From CAWDPQ01 sp049642465 (GTDB taxonomy: Bacteria; Acidobacteriota; Vicinamibacteria; Vicinamibacterales; 2-12-FULL-66-21), in contig JBAROV010000229.1 of NCBI GenBank assembly GCA_049642465.1, forward strand, positions 19,305 through 83,304: a stretch of DNA of 64,000 bases, given 5' to 3'. This document shows positions 1-7,908 of the stretch, piece after piece (within the stretch, counting starts at the first letter, position 1; every line of letters starts with the position of its first letter). Under the pieces are notes generated by a model. It did no database searches. It was given only the letters and a program-made list of their open reading frames with translations, and was not told where the DNA came from. Position numbers and translations under genes: made by a program.

Positions 1-804
1 GGCTACATCGAGTCCGGAGCCGTCGCCGGCACGGCGCCTCAGCCAGGTGCCGCAACCAAGCCTGGCACCTCGGCGCCCGCCGCGGCTCAAGGCGGTCCGA
101 CATTCAAGCCGGGCGAAAGCGTTCAGATCGTTCCGATGAGCGTGATGCGCAAGAAGATTGCCGAGCACATGGTGCTCAGCGCGCACACCTCACCTCACGT
201 CTATTCGGTATACGAGGTGAACTTTGGACGCGTCGCAGCGCTCCGCGACAAACACAAGGCGCAGTACGAAAGCGCCGGCGCGAAGCTGACCTTCACCGCA
301 TTCATCGCCAAGGTCATCGTCGATGCGCTGCGCCAGTTCCCGCTCGTCAATGCCTCCGTAGACGGGGACAACATCGTTTACAAGAAAGACATCAATCTCG
401 GGATCGCAGTCGCACTCGATAACGGCCTCATCGTGCCGGTCATTCGCAATGCGGATGAAAAAAACCTGTTAGGACTCAGTCGCGCCATCAACGATATTGC
501 CGCACGGGCACGAACGAAGAAGCTGAACCCGGAGGAAGTTCAGGGCGGGACGTTTACGATTACCAACCCGGGGATCTTCGGTGCGCTCTACGGCCTTCCA
601 CTGATCAATCAACCGCAGGTCGCGATTCTTGGCGTCGGATCGATTGAAAAGCGCGCGGTCGTCGTCGACGACGCGATCGGCATCCGACCGATGTGCCACC
701 TGACACTTGGCCATGACCATCGCCTCGTCGACGGCGCAGATGCCGGGCGTTTCCTCCTGTTCGTGAAAGAGCGATTGGAGCAGTTCGAGGACGGATGGAT
801 GTGA
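1..804 (+). CDS. 2-oxoacid dehydrogenase E2 acyltransferase, 5' end outside window
   Basis: This is the C-terminal 267 residues of a dihydrolipoamide acyltransferase; the frame is open from base 1, so the lipoyl domain lies upstream of the window. An Ala/Pro/Gly linker (about residues 1-40) leads into the catalytic domain, which starts near IVPMSVMRKKIAEHM. The CAT-like signature DHRLVDGADAGRFL (His and Asp of HxxxD) is intact near the C-terminus. The enzyme transfers the acyl group from lipoyl-lysine to CoA in the pyruvate, branched-chain or 2-oxoglutarate dehydrogenase complex; which of these cannot be told from this fragment. The last 10 nt overlap lipB, which makes the lipoyl cofactor this subunit needs. 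Confidence 0.93.
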   Translation, partial: GYIESGAVAGTAPQPGAATKPGTSAPAAAQGGPTFKPGESVQIVPMSVMRKKIAEHMVLSAHTSPHVYSVYEVNFGRVAALRDKHKAQYESAGAKLTFTAFIAKVIVDALRQFPLVNASVDGDNIVYKKDINLGIAVALDNGLIVPVIRNADEKNLLGLSRAINDIAARARTKKLNPEEVQGGTFTITNPGIFGALYGLPLINQPQVAILGVGSIEKRAVVVDDAIGIRPMCHLTLGHDHRLVDGADAGRFLLFVKERLEQFEDGWM

Positions 805-1481
805 TAGAAGTCCGGCGCCTTGGCACTGTTCCATACGCCGAAGCTCTCGAGCTCCAGCAACAGTTCGTCGAGCGGCGCAAAGCGGGACAAATACCTGACC
901 AACTCCTGTTGCTGCAACATCCGCCCGTCATCACACTTGGCGTGAAGGCCCGCAGCGATCATTCGCACGTGCTTGCCAGCGAGGATTCGCTGTCGCTCCG
1001 CGGTGTGGAAGTATTCGAGAGCGGCCGTGGGGGAGATGTCACCTTCCACGGTCCCGGGCAGATCGTCGGCTACCCGATTCTGGATCTGCGGCCCGATCGC
1101 TGCGACGTTCATAAATACGTACGGGATCTGGAAGAGGTGCTGATCCGGACTCTCGCCAGCTTCGGCCTGGCAGCAGAGCGGTCATCCGGCCTCACCGGCG
1201 TGTGGGTGGGGCGAGACAAGGTCGCTGCGATTGGTGTCCGAATCGCGAGATGGATCACGAGCCACGGCTTTGCGCTGAACGTGAACACCGATCTCTCCTA
1301 TTTCGATCTGATCGTTCCCTGCGGCATTCGCGATCGCGGAGTGACCTCATTGGAGCGGTTACTTGGACGAACGGTTGAGCTGGCGACGGTGGAGGACGCC
1401 ATCGTCACGGCGTTTTCGGAGGTCTTCGGTATTCGAGCCGTGGGCAGGAATCCCGCCTTGCCGTATCCGGTAAACTACTGA
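795..1481 (+). CDS. lipB: Lipoyl(octanoyl) transferase LipB
   Basis: LipB moves the octanoyl group from acyl carrier protein to lipoyl domains, the first step of endogenous lipoate synthesis in the cytosol. The 228-residue length is normal. The family signature RGGDVTFHGPGQ is at residues 78-89, the catalytic Lys is in the DKVAAIGVRI stretch (K142), and the acyl-accepting Cys is C176 in VPCGIRDRGVTSL. The start overlaps the E2 stop by 10 nt, so the two are probably translationally coupled. LipA is not in the window. Confidence 0.97.
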   Translation: MDVIEVRRLGTVPYAEALELQQQFVERRKAGQIPDQLLLLQHPPVITLGVKARSDHSHVLASEDSLSLRGVEVFESGRGGDVTFHGPGQIVGYPILDLRPDRCDVHKYVRDLEEVLIRTLASFGLAAERSSGLTGVWVGRDKVAAIGVRIARWITSHGFALNVNTDLSYFDLIVPCGIRDRGVTSLERLLGRTVELATVEDAIVTAFSEVFGIRAVGRNPALPYPVNY

Positions 1482-1566
1482 ATTCATTCCATATATCCAT
1501 TTCGTACCCCGGCCCCGGAATAAGAGCCGGTCCTGCGGTGTTGTGTCGGATACGGAGGCACCACCA

Positions 1567-2190
1567 ATGCGGCAGGTCGGGGCGGAACGAGAGCTCATCG
1601 GTCGGATGCAAGCGGGCGATTCTACGGCGGTCGGCGATCTGGCCACGGCTTACGGTCCGCGCATCCATCAGCTCGCGTTTCGCTACATGAAGAACTGGGA
1701 AGACGCGGAAGAGGTCACGCAGGACGTCCTGTTGAAGGTGACGCGAAAGATCGACGCCTTCCGTGGCGACGCGGCGCTCTCATCGTGGATTTACCGAATC
1801 ACGTTTAATACCGCGATGTCGCGGCTGCGCACGGGCCGGCAGGCTCGCGCGGTCGAGCAGTCGCGATCGGATACCGTCCCTGCCGATCCCTCACCCAGGC
1901 CTTCACAGGATCCTGCGGATTGGTCGGCGCTTGCCGACGATCAGGTGCTGCGCCGCGAGATGCGGGAGCAACTGCTTCAAGCTCTGACGCATCTGCCTGA
2001 TGTCTACCGGATTCCTGTGCTTCTTCGAGATATTCAGGGATTGTCCACTGAGGAAGCGAGTGCGGTATTGCGCGTCAAGACGCAGACCCTGAAGTCGCGC
2101 CTGCACCGGGGACGGTTGATACTGCGCGAGTATCTTTCTGATTTCGCCGGAGGTCTCGCCCTCCACGCCAGAGACGCCAGTCAGAACTGA
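1567..2190 (+). CDS. ECF-type RNA polymerase sigma factor
   Basis: A 207-residue sigma-70 family protein of ECF layout. Region 2 spans YMKNWEDAEEVTQDV through LSSWIYRITFNTAMSRLR. Region 4 begins at LPDVYRIPVLLRDIQGLS, with the helix-turn-helix around KTQTLKSRLHRGR. I chose ATG 1567 because GGAGG (1554-1558) sits 8 nt upstream; a GTG at 1543 is in frame but has no ribosome site. No anti-sigma factor or zinc-finger protein is adjacent, since the next gene is on the other strand and encodes an MDH-like protein. Regulation must therefore involve a partner elsewhere. Confidence 0.93.
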   Translation: MRQVGAERELIGRMQAGDSTAVGDLATAYGPRIHQLAFRYMKNWEDAEEVTQDVLLKVTRKIDAFRGDAALSSWIYRITFNTAMSRLRTGRQARAVEQSRSDTVPADPSPRPSQDPADWSALADDQVLRREMREQLLQALTHLPDVYRIPVLLRDIQGLSTEEASAVLRVKTQTLKSRLHRGRLILREYLSDFAGGLALHARDASQN

Positions 2191-2204
2191 CGGGCGTCAA
2201 GTCG

Positions 2205-3044
2205 CTAGTCGCCAGTCAGTCCTGCTCGAACTCGTTCGTGTTGTGTGAGCGAGGGCTCGAGCACGCGGACAACGCCTTGCGGTCCGAGTTCGACCGGCAT
2301 GGCCGCAATCGCATGCCGGATCGGCCCGGACTCCAACGCGACAAAGCAAGAAAATCTCCTCCGGCTTCCATTCACGATTGCTTCAACCACCGGTGCGCCG
2401 GCTGATGCCAGCGCGTACGGACCGGGCGGCCACAGGCCGGCGATCCGTTGTGTCAATGCCGCGATCGCGTGAGGGGCGAGCTGCGACCGCAGCGGCAGCC
2501 CGAACGCCGTCGCTTCTTCCCAGCCGACGGCGACGCGGTTCGGCGGCGAACCGGCAATCCGAAGTTGCACCTCCACGCCTGAGGCATCGATTGCGAGGCC
2601 GGCCAACGCGCGTAGTCCGGACTCGAGCGCACCTGGCGCGCTGCCGACGACGCGCGGGTGGCGAACCTGGAGCTCGGTTATGGCGCGTTCCATCAATTCA
2701 CGTTGCCTGGCGCCGGCAAACACGAGGGGGCAGTCCTTCTCGACACTGACGATCGCCCGAACCATCGACAGCCCGTTTTCTCCGCTGTGCTCTACAGAGG
2801 TTGCCGCCGAGTCGGCAATCACGATCGCTCGAGCGCCTGCCGCACTGTGCAGCGCCTGAGCCGCAGTGATCTTCGTCGTGAAACGCTCAACCGGTGACGA
2901 TTGCAGGATGTCGAGGGCCTTTCCCTGCGCCACGCCGGCATGGGGATCGATGAGGCGTACCTCCGCCACGCGATTGCGCAGCGCGATTCTCTGAGCAATG
3001 GCACCGCCCAGCGGGCCCGCGCCGATAACCGCAATGAATGCCAT
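2205..3044 (-). CDS. Malate/lactate dehydrogenase-like protein lacking catalytic residues
   Basis: The N-terminus is a Rossmann fold typical of the LDH/MDH family: GAGPLGGAIAQRIA, then LIDPHAGVAQGKALDILQSSP, the usual MDH substrate-side helix. Beyond that the family's active site is lost. The Arg-containing loop (normally R-KPGM-R) reads VFAGARQRELMERA. The His-Gly-Asp catalytic loop is replaced by RIAGSPPNRVAVGWEEA. At 279 residues it is shorter than typical MDH (310-330). It is probably an NAD-binding paralogue that does not do malate chemistry; its role is unknown. It diverges from the SDR gene with about 20 nt between starts. Confidence 0.72.
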   Translation of the reverse strand: MAFIAVIGAGPLGGAIAQRIALRNRVAEVRLIDPHAGVAQGKALDILQSSPVERFTTKITAAQALHSAAGARAIVIADSAATSVEHSGENGLSMVRAIVSVEKDCPLVFAGARQRELMERAITELQVRHPRVVGSAPGALESGLRALAGLAIDASGVEVQLRIAGSPPNRVAVGWEEATAFGLPLRSQLAPHAIAALTQRIAGLWPPGPYALASAGAPVVEAIVNGSRRRFSCFVALESGPIRHAIAAMPVELGPQGVVRVLEPSLTQHERVRAGLTGD

Positions 3045-3052
3045 TGAGGCGG

Positions 3053-3060
3053 TATTCTAG
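3053..3060. promoter_or_regulatory. Back-to-back -10 hexamers for the divergent MDH-like and SDR genes
   Basis: TATTCT (3053-3058) lies 6 nt before the SDR ATG on the plus strand. On the minus strand TAGAAT (3060-3055) lies 10 nt before the MDH-like ATG. The two hexamers overlap by four bases, so RNA polymerase could serve only one direction at a time. No good -35 is visible. Confidence 0.5.
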
Positions 3061-3064
3061 CTGC

Positions 3065-3820
3065 ATGGAATCGGAGTCTTCTATTCTTCCGCCAAGAGGC
3101 GGACGCCAGTCGAATGACGCACCCCGAGTGGCACTCATCACCGGCGGCTCACGCGGGATTGGATTGGGCATTGCCGCAGCGCTATCGGCCACTGGCGTCT
3201 CGGTGAGCATTACCGGCCGCGATGCTCGATCGCTTGAAGCGGCGCAGCGGAAGCTGGGCAGCGCCGCGTTGGCGGTACGCGCCGACGTGCAGAACGAGCA
3301 GGATGCCGCAACGGCGGTCGATGAAACCGTTGCTCGTTTCGGCGGTCTCGACATTCTCGTGAACAATGCTGGCGTTGGCGTCTTCGCGCCGGTTGCCGAC
3401 ATGACGCCAGCGCAATGGCGCCAGGTGCTGGAAACCAATCTCCATGGCGTGTTCTATTGCTGCCACGCTGCCATCCCGCATCTTCGGCGGCGCGGTGGAG
3501 GTTGGATCATCAACATCAGCAGCCTGGCCTCGAAGAATCCCTTCGCCAATGCGGCGGCGTATTGCGCCTCGAAAGCCGGGCTCAATGCATTCAGCGAGGT
3601 GTTGATGCAAGAGGTGCGTCACGACAACATCCGCGTCAGCTACATCCTGCCGGGGTCAGTCGCCACGGGATTTGCCTCGCGGGGCGAGCACGGTTCTGCG
3701 GATTGGAAACTGACGCCGGAGGATGTCGCGCAGGTTGTGGTCGATCTGATCGCGCACCCTGCTCGCAGCCTGCCGAGCCGGGTTGAACTGCGTCCGTCCA
3801 AACCGCCAATCCGCGGCTGA
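3065..3820 (+). CDS. Short-chain dehydrogenase/reductase (SDR)
   Basis: A classical SDR of 251 residues from ATG 3065; an upstream in-frame ATG at 3038 would run into the divergent gene's coding sequence. Cofactor motif TGGSRGIGLGIA, structural motif NNAGVGVF, and the catalytic Ser with Tyr-x-x-x-Lys in ISSLASKN and YCASKAG are all present. The second beta strand ends ITGRDARS, whose Arg suggests NADPH. The closest functional analogues are 3-oxoacyl-ACP reductase-like enzymes, but the substrate cannot be inferred. Confidence 0.9.
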   Translation: MESESSILPPRGGRQSNDAPRVALITGGSRGIGLGIAAALSATGVSVSITGRDARSLEAAQRKLGSAALAVRADVQNEQDAATAVDETVARFGGLDILVNNAGVGVFAPVADMTPAQWRQVLETNLHGVFYCCHAAIPHLRRRGGGWIINISSLASKNPFANAAAYCASKAGLNAFSEVLMQEVRHDNIRVSYILPGSVATGFASRGEHGSADWKLTPEDVAQVVVDLIAHPARSLPSRVELRPSKPPIRG

Positions 3821-3837
3821 CTGGCGCGTGACGAGCC

Positions 3838-3843
3838 TATAAT
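3838..3843 (+). promoter_or_regulatory. -10 element TATAAT upstream of the kinase gene
   Basis: A consensus TATAAT 14 nt before the kinase ATG, in the 37-nt gap after the SDR gene. It would give a leader of about 7 nt. No convincing -35 is seen. Confidence 0.45.
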
Positions 3844-3857
3844 CGCGTCGCTCGACT

Positions 3858-4826
3858 ATGGACGTCACCGTTGCGCACTATCGTTTGCTGGATCGGCTCG
3901 GCGAGGGCGGGCTCGGTGAAGTGTTTCGCGCTCGCGACACCAAAGTCGGCCGGACCGTCGCGTTGAAACTGCTGCGCCCCGGCTTCCTGGACGACGCCGC
4001 GACGCGCGAACGCTTCCTCGCCGATGCCTCTGCAGCCGCGGCCTTATCTCATCCCAACATCGCCACGCTGTTTGACGTCGGCCAGCATGAGGGCCGTTGG
4101 TATCTCGCGTACGAGTACGTCACGGGCGAGACACTGCGCCAGCAGCTGGGCGGCCGGCCGATGCATCCCCGGCACGCGCTCGAAACCGCCATTCAGCTCG
4201 CCGACGCGCTCGCGGAAGCGCACTCACGCGGAGTGCTGCACACGGACCTCCGTCCTGAAAACATCATCGTGAGCGCAAAGGGCAGTTCCAAGCTGATGGA
4301 CATCGGTATGGGCGCCTGGACGAGAGGTGGGGCGACGCGTGCACACATCGCCGCCTCCTCGGTTGGCGGAGCCATCGCGACGTCGGTTGCTGCGTACATG
4401 TCGCCCGAGCAGATTATTGGCGGCAAGGTGGACGCGCGGACCGACATCTTCTCGCTCGGGGTGATCGTCTACGAAATGCTGACGGGCCGCACGCCGTTTG
4501 GCGCATCAACGGCCGCCGACACGCTCGTCAACGTCACCGCTCGGATGCCTCTTCCCTCCTCGGGCGCCGTCGTCGAACTGCCGAAAGAAGTGGACGCGAC
4601 GATCGGCCGTGCCCTGGCCAAGGATCTTGCGAGCCGACAGCAGAGCGCGGTGACGTTTGCTGCCGAACTCCGGAGCATCGCGGCCATGTTCGACGTGCGC
4701 TCGGGCGATACCGTCCACTCAACGCTGCTGCCGCTCGATGATGATTCTCCGAGCTCCGCAAAATGGTGGACGCTGGCCGCCGTGCTTGGCGCGGCCGGTG
4801 TGGGGCTCTGGCTCTGGTTCAGATGA
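3858..4826 (+). CDS. Membrane-anchored eukaryotic-like Ser/Thr protein kinase
   Basis: A Hanks-type kinase of 322 residues. Gly loop LGEGGLGEVF is at 14-23, the ATP Lys is K37 in VALKLL, the catalytic loop is HTDLRPEN (D130, N135), and the Mg loop is DIG at 148-150 instead of DFG. The activation segment ends at YMSPEQ. A single C-terminal membrane helix (about 303-320) follows directly with only one residue after it, so the kinase is tail-anchored with no external sensor domain. HRD is changed to HTD, a non-RD kinase that normally needs no activation-loop phosphorylation. The 3' end overlaps the convergent dehydratase gene by 8 nt. Confidence 0.93.
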   Translation: MDVTVAHYRLLDRLGEGGLGEVFRARDTKVGRTVALKLLRPGFLDDAATRERFLADASAAAALSHPNIATLFDVGQHEGRWYLAYEYVTGETLRQQLGGRPMHPRHALETAIQLADALAEAHSRGVLHTDLRPENIIVSAKGSSKLMDIGMGAWTRGGATRAHIAASSVGGAIATSVAAYMSPEQIIGGKVDARTDIFSLGVIVYEMLTGRTPFGASTAADTLVNVTARMPLPSSGAVVELPKEVDATIGRALAKDLASRQQSAVTFAAELRSIAAMFDVRSGDTVHSTLLPLDDDSPSSAKWWTLAAVLGAAGVGLWLWFR

Positions 4827-5769
4827 TCGCTCGGAGCGTCTCGGCATCAATATTTGCTCCGGACAATACCACCGCGACTTTCTGAGCCGTTCGTTCAGCC
4901 GGCTTGAACCGCTGCCGTCGCGCGCCCGCGACCGCAACAGCCGCCGCGGCTTCCACAACCAGGCGCTCTTCGTTCACTACGCGGCCGAGCGCCGAACGGA
5001 TCTCATCTTCTGCGACGATTTCAATCCTGCTGACCAGACGTCTGACGATATCGAACGTCACGGCATCTGGATCGAGATTTCCGGCCAAGCCATCGGCAAT
5101 TGTCGGCGCCACCTCGATGGCCACGATTCGCCCGGCCTCGAGACTTCGGGTGAACGGACACGACGCCTGCGCCTCAATACCCACCACACTCGCGCGCGTG
5201 CTCTCGAGCGCGATTGCGATGCCGCTGATCAGCCCTCCGCCTCCGACGGGCACGAAGGCGATGTCGAGATCGGGACAGTCTTCGAGAATCTCGAGGCCCA
5301 CGGTACCTGCGCCCGCGATGACGTCCGCATGGGAGTATGGGGAAATGAACACAGCGGCAGTTCGTTCCGCATCCGCTTTCGCGCTCCGCTCCGCCGCGTC
5401 GTAGTCCTCCGTCAATCGCACGTCTGCTCCCAAAGACCGCATGCCTTCAAGTTTGGTTTGCGGCGCAGTTGCGGGCGCGTAGACGCGCAGCGGCCGACCT
5501 TCCAGGCGCGCGGCATAGGCGAGCCCCCGGCCATGGTTACCGGCCGATGCGGTAACGATGGCGCGGCTGTCGCCGCGTTCTGTCATCGCGAGCACGGCGT
5601 TCCAGGCCCCGCGAATCTTGTAGGAAAAGGTGGGCTGAAGCGTCTCGAGCTTGAGATACACCTCGGCGCCGGTTTCGCCGGAGAGCCATTCCGACCGCCG
5701 GAGCGGCGTCCGCAAAACTCGACCGCGGAGGCGGCGAGCGGCGGTCCTGATGTCGGCTATGCCAATCAG
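4819..5769 (-). CDS. PLP-dependent threonine/serine dehydratase family protein
   Basis: A fold-type II PLP enzyme related to threonine dehydratase, likely deaminating L-Thr or L-Ser to a 2-oxoacid, or racemising Ser. The PLP Lys is in PTFSYKIRGAWNAV, followed by SAGNHGRGLAYAA and the phosphate cradle VPVGGGGLISGI. There is no C-terminal ACT domain, so it is the catabolic or short form. A TTG at 5715 is a possible start, but the frame upstream encodes the conserved N-terminal part (IADIRTAARRLRGRVLRTPL). I therefore extend to a CTG at 5769 that overlaps the preceding stop as CTGA, mirroring the ATGA/GTGA overlaps elsewhere here. The exact start is uncertain. Confidence 0.88.
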   Translation of the reverse strand: MIGIADIRTAARRLRGRVLRTPLRRSEWLSGETGAEVYLKLETLQPTFSYKIRGAWNAVLAMTERGDSRAIVTASAGNHGRGLAYAARLEGRPLRVYAPATAPQTKLEGMRSLGADVRLTEDYDAAERSAKADAERTAAVFISPYSHADVIAGAGTVGLEILEDCPDLDIAFVPVGGGGLISGIAIALESTRASVVGIEAQASCPFTRSLEAGRIVAIEVAPTIADGLAGNLDPDAVTFDIVRRLVSRIEIVAEDEIRSALGRVVNEERLVVEAAAAVAVAGARRQRFKPAERTAQKVAVVLSGANIDAETLRAII

Positions 5770-6131
5770 GGAGCGGGCGTCCTTGCCGAGAGCAGGATGT
5801 CGGCGAGGTTGCCCGCGAATGCCGACCGCGGGAGTACCTGCTCGGCTCCGGCCTTCCGCGCCGCGCCGATCACGTCAGTGTGGACGTGTGACGCGAATCC
5901 AAGAGTCCTGATGCGGGCGAGCGCCGGATCCGCCTTGAGCGCCGCAATCGTTCGCACGGGATCCGTCTTGGCGCAGTCGAGATCGAAGATCACCAGAGCC
6001 GGCCGATCCTGCTTCACGCGCTCGAGGATGTCCGCGGGCGTGCGCGCAAACGCGAGCTCGACGCCGACCTGTTTGGCCACCGTCCGGATTTTGGAGCTGA
6101 AGAGAAGATCGTCAACCGCAACGAGCACCAT
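5766..6131 (-). CDS. Stand-alone receiver-like protein
   Basis: 121 residues matching only a CheY-like receiver fold: N-terminal VLVAVDDLLFSSKI with the acidic pair after beta 1, LVIFDLDCAK with the expected phospho-acceptor Asp, TLGFASHVH at the Thr/Ser position, and VLPRSAF where Lys is usual (Lys to Arg). With no output domain it would act by protein contact. The Lys to Arg change may reduce phosphorylation, so it could be a pseudo-receiver. It is first in an operon with the dehydratase. Confidence 0.75.
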   Translation of the reverse strand: MVLVAVDDLLFSSKIRTVAKQVGVELAFARTPADILERVKQDRPALVIFDLDCAKTDPVRTIAALKADPALARIRTLGFASHVHTDVIGAARKAGAEQVLPRSAFAGNLADILLSARTPAP

Positions 6132-6140
6132 GGAGGATCG

Positions 6141-6146
6141 ATGATA
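6141..6146 (-). promoter_or_regulatory. -10-like TATCAT for the receiver gene
   Basis: TATCAT reading on the minus strand, 9 nt before the receiver ATG, with no Shine-Dalgarno between. It fits the leaderless pattern described in the findings. Confidence 0.35.
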
Positions 6147-6196
6147 CCAGCTATGTTCGCTGTCAGCGGCCACGTTCAGCCGCCGCGCGGTGGTAG

Positions 6197-6928
6197 TCAG
6201 GTAGTCGCGACTCTCTGGTGGACTATGCCGGGTTTTCCCCGTTCGCCTCCCGCCCCGGTACGATCGATCGGCTCGGCTATGTACAGCTTCCGCGTATTGG
6301 CGATCGCAGCCGAAGCGAACGTCACGAGCAGACCGAGGATTGCCACAACACCTCCGACATCGAACAGCAGGAAGCGGTGACCGGCGATCACGACGCCATC
6401 GCTTCGCAGCAGCATCAGCGTGCCAATCGCCAACAAAATGCGGAGTTCCGTCGGTCCCATCTTCCAGTAGGACAGCCGGAAGGTGCCGAGCGCGTGCGTG
6501 GCGAGGGCGATTTCGATCGTCAGCAGGTAGTACGCGACGAGGAATCCCGCGCCAACGGCGAGACTCATATAGCCACCGAGCATCAGGCCGCCCATCAGAA
6601 ACAATATCCCGAGCGCGTCGAGCACGTGGTCCACGTAAAAGCCGTACCGAGGGCGTTCCTGGTGACGTACGCGTGCGAGCGTGCCATCGAGGCTGTCGCC
6701 GAACCAGTTGACCGCCAGGAGAACGACCACCATGACGAGCGCGGCGGGCAGCTGATGTCCAACGGCGTAGCAAATGCCGGCAACGAGCAACGCCGCAGCT
6801 CCGACGGCGGTGAGGTGGTCGGAGTTTACCCAACGCGGCAGACGTTCGGCGATCCAGATGAGTGCCCGCTTTTCAACCGCCGCCAGCATGCTGCCGTGGA
6901 TCCGTGTTTCTCGCGCTTGGGTGGCCAT
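6197..6928 (-). CDS. CDP-alcohol phosphatidyltransferase family membrane protein
   Basis: An integral membrane enzyme (243 residues, about six helices) that joins a CDP-alcohol to a second alcohol with release of CMP, as in phosphatidylglycerol-phosphate or phosphatidylinositol synthesis. The family motif D-G-x2-A-R-x8-G-x3-D-x3-D is complete in DGTLARVRHQ followed by RYGFYVDHVLDALG. The substrate is not predictable. It diverges from the metallo-hydrolase gene at 6978. Confidence 0.9.
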   Translation of the reverse strand: MATQARETRIHGSMLAAVEKRALIWIAERLPRWVNSDHLTAVGAAALLVAGICYAVGHQLPAALVMVVVLLAVNWFGDSLDGTLARVRHQERPRYGFYVDHVLDALGILFLMGGLMLGGYMSLAVGAGFLVAYYLLTIEIALATHALGTFRLSYWKMGPTELRILLAIGTLMLLRSDGVVIAGHRFLLFDVGGVVAILGLLVTFASAAIANTRKLYIAEPIDRTGAGGERGKPGIVHQRVATT

Positions 6929-6977
6929 AGAGGTGCTCCTGTCCCGTAATGCGAAAATGGTCCTGGAACAGGCTCAC

Positions 6978-7622
6978 ATGATCATCGAGACGCGTGCGGT
7001 CGGCCCTTTTTTCAAGAACGGTTACATTGTCGGCTGCGAAGACACTCGTCAGGGCGTGCTCATCGATCCCGGGGACGAAGTCGAGGAATTGCTGCAGGTC
7101 GTGGCGGCGCAGCAGCTCTCGGTTCGCTACATCCTGCTGACGCACGCGCATCTGGATCACATCACGGGGGTAGCGCAGGCGAAGAAGGCACTCGGCGCAC
7201 CGGTCGGACTGCACCGGGCTGACGAGTTCCTGTACCGAGCCGTCGTCCAGCAGGGAATGGCGTTCGGTTTTCGAGTGGAGCCCCAGCCACCAGTCGATTT
7301 CTATTTCGATGACGCAGGCCCGTGGCGGTTTGGCAGATATGGCGTGTGGGTGTCGCACACGCCTGGGCATTGCCCAGGCGGCGTATGCCTCGCGATTGGG
7401 AAAGAATCAGAAACAGGGCGGTCGTTGTTCGTAGGCGATACGCTGTTCGCTGGATCGATTGGCCGCACCGATCTTCCAGGCGGCGATACGGCAACCTTGC
7501 TGCGTTCGATCCGACAAGTCCTCTTCAGTTTTCCGGATGAAACGCCAGTGTACTCAGGGCATGGCGAGCCGACTACGATTGGACGGGAGAAGAAGACGAA
7601 CCCGTTTCTGACGACTTGCTGA
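6978..7622 (+). CDS. MBL-fold metallo-hydrolase (glyoxalase II-like)
   Basis: A 214-residue metallo-beta-lactamase fold hydrolase. The metal motif is THAHLDHITG (HxHxDH), with further ligands in HTPGHCPGGVCL, FVGDTLFAGSIGRTDLPGG and YSGHGEPTTI. The FAGSIGRTDLPGG segment is typical of the YcbL/glyoxalase II-like group that cleaves thioesters such as S-lactoylglutathione. I start at ATG 6978 (MIIETRAVGPF), matching the usual N-terminus of the family; ATG 6957 is in frame. The end overlaps the convergent FHA gene by 50 nt. Confidence 0.93.
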   Translation: MIIETRAVGPFFKNGYIVGCEDTRQGVLIDPGDEVEELLQVVAAQQLSVRYILLTHAHLDHITGVAQAKKALGAPVGLHRADEFLYRAVVQQGMAFGFRVEPQPPVDFYFDDAGPWRFGRYGVWVSHTPGHCPGGVCLAIGKESETGRSLFVGDTLFAGSIGRTDLPGGDTATLLRSIRQVLFSFPDETPVYSGHGEPTTIGREKKTNPFLTTC

Positions 7623-7899
7623 TTGTCAGCTCGACTCGGCCAATACCGAGTCGGTCCCCTTCGTTCAGCACGGCGCGCGCGACGCGCGCGCCGTTGACGA
7701 ACGTTCCATTCGTACTGTCGAGATCCAGAACTTCGAGCTGTTTCGCACCGGCCGTCAGCCGGCAGTGGATGCGGGAGACCATGCCGGCATCCAGAACGAA
7801 GTCCGCACGAGCAGCGCGCCCGACGGTTTTGATATTCCCGGGCAGAATGCGAAAGGTGAAGGGCCGATCGGCTCCCTCCAGCGTCTTGAGCAACCACAT
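7573..7899 (-). CDS. FHA domain protein
   Basis: A 108-residue protein that is almost entirely one forkhead-associated domain, which binds phosphothreonine peptides. Conserved positions are GRAARADFVL, SRIHCRL (Ser/Arg/His), and DLDSTNGTFVNG (Asn-Gly). It is the last gene of a minus-strand run after the transhydrogenase alpha chain (9 nt gap). The kinase at 3858 is a possible source of phospho-targets; that link is inference. Confidence 0.92.
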   Translation of the reverse strand: MWLLKTLEGADRPFTFRILPGNIKTVGRAARADFVLDAGMVSRIHCRLTAGAKQLEVLDLDSTNGTFVNGARVARAVLNEGDRLGIGRVELTISKSSETGSSSSPVQS

Positions 7900-7908
7900 G
7901 GCCGACGA

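Noticed and set aside
4657..6144. Long plus-strand open frame of 495 codons
   Set aside because: It runs antisense to the dehydratase and receiver genes, whose proteins match families, and its own translation is Arg/Ser-rich with no recognisable fold.
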